From JBGPBY01 sp041481485 (GTDB lineage Bacteria; Acidobacteriota; Terriglobia; 20CM-2-55-15), in assembly GCA_041481485.1 (NCBI GenBank), contig JBGPBY010000127.1, forward strand, positions 1 through 15,550: DNA of 15,550 nt, given 5' to 3'. Made by a program: the position numbers and the translations under genes. Below, piece after piece: positions 15,008 through 15,550 of this stretch; the stretch's first letter is position 1; every line of letters starts with the position of its first letter. The notes beneath the pieces were generated by a model, which worked only from the letters and a program-made list of their open reading frames with translations, made no database searches and had not been told where the DNA came from.

Positions 15008-15029
15008 GCGAGCAGAGTTCACTCAATTC

Positions 15030-15533
15030 TCATTTGCCGGCGGGAGCATCATTGTGCATCGGGTGATCCATTCCCTGCATCATGCCGCCCATCATCGTAC
15101 AGTCGCCCTTCTTCATGAGATTGATGTGCGACTCGATCTGCTTCCGGAATTCCGGCAGTTCCGCGGGGTTCTTCGGCTTGAAGGTCAAACGTGCGCCGTT
15201 TGCCAAAGGTTCATAAGCCACCTCTCCGGCCGGCATGTGGTTTGGCATCGGCATGCTAGCCGAACCAACCATCATGTTATGCATGCTGGCCATCTGCTCC
15301 ACCCGCTTCTGAAGCTCCGCAACATTTTCCGCTGCTGCCGTGAATGTTACCGATATGCCGGAAATCGTGTTTGCGGTGGAGATTTCAACTCCAGGCAAAC
15401 TGGCCGGACACATTCGCCGCATATCCATTTGGCCCATTCCGCGCGGTATATCGACTGGATTCTCCACACGGCCCGCAGCCATGAAATATCCGGACATCAC
15501 GAATAAGGCAATTCCAGAAATCAATGGCTTCAT
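15030..15533 (-). CDS. Secreted Met/His-rich protein with internal duplication
   Basis: The 167-residue product has a Sec signal peptide (about 1-20: KPLISGIALFVMSGYFMAA) and 21 Met and 5 His, many clustered (GQMDMRRM, MASMHNMM, TMMGGMMQGMDHPMH). Two half repeats are visible: about 49-88 (TISGISVTFTA ... VAELQKRVEQMASMHNMM) and about 104-148 (LANGARLTFKP ... LPEFRKQIESHINLMKKG), each a beta-strand pair followed by a helix. Such Met/His clusters often bind copper, so periplasmic or surface metal handling is plausible but not shown. Ribosome site GGGGAGG sits about 7 nt before the ATG. I do not recognise a named family. The gene converges with the kinase pair across the palindromic element. Confidence 0.75.
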   Translation of the reverse strand: MKPLISGIALFVMSGYFMAAGRVENPVDIPRGMGQMDMRRMCPASLPGVEISTANTISGISVTFTAAAENVAELQKRVEQMASMHNMMVGSASMPMPNHMPAGEVAYEPLANGARLTFKPKNPAELPEFRKQIESHINLMKKGDCTMMGGMMQGMDHPMHNDAPAGK

Positions 15534-15550
15534 AAGAGCGCCTCCCCAAA

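Overview
The window looks chromosomal, from a motile, diderm, probably environmental bacterium of about 55% GC (estimated by eye). The class II flagellar operon order, a soluble FlgS/FlgR-type two-component pair, a DUF2934-Hsp20 fusion and abundant CTGTAGG-bounded palindromic repeats together suggest Acidobacteriota or a related lineage. That assignment is inference; there is no rRNA or other marker gene here.

The left 60% (about 340-9336, all minus strand, transcribed right to left) is one compact flagellar transcription unit: a PAS histidine kinase, an NtrC-type sigma54 activator, flgB, flgC, fliE, fliF, fliG, fliH, fliI and fliJ. Most junctions are 4-20 nt overlaps, which implies translational coupling. 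The order goes from control (kinase/activator) to proximal rod (FlgB, FlgC, FliE), MS ring (FliF), rotor (FliG) and the export ATPase complex (FliH, FliI, FliJ). After fliJ one expects fliK and the hook genes. Instead there is a short reading frame that could be the start of fliK, followed, in another frame, by a 53-residue stretch running off the left edge that I recognise as the neuraminidase-like region of Tc (toxin complex) TcA-type proteins. This flagellar/toxin junction is the most striking feature of the window.

The middle (9337-11799) carries a small lipoprotein gene (+), a TetR regulator (-) divergent from a DCC-family (DUF393) protein (+) with a palindromic candidate operator between them, and then about 500 bp without a convincing gene, holding repeat debris, strong hairpins and one tiny ORF.

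The right part (11800-15550) holds a small heat shock protein with an N-terminal DUF2934 domain (-), a CysQ-like phosphatase (-), and a divergent overlapping pair: an APH-fold kinase and a divergent APS-kinase-like protein (+). CysQ plus an APS-kinase homologue points to PAPS/PAP chemistry, but sulfurylase genes are absent here. A 177-bp nested palindrome follows and supplies the stop codon of the APS-kinase-like gene. The window ends with a secreted Met/His-rich protein with an internal duplication (-).
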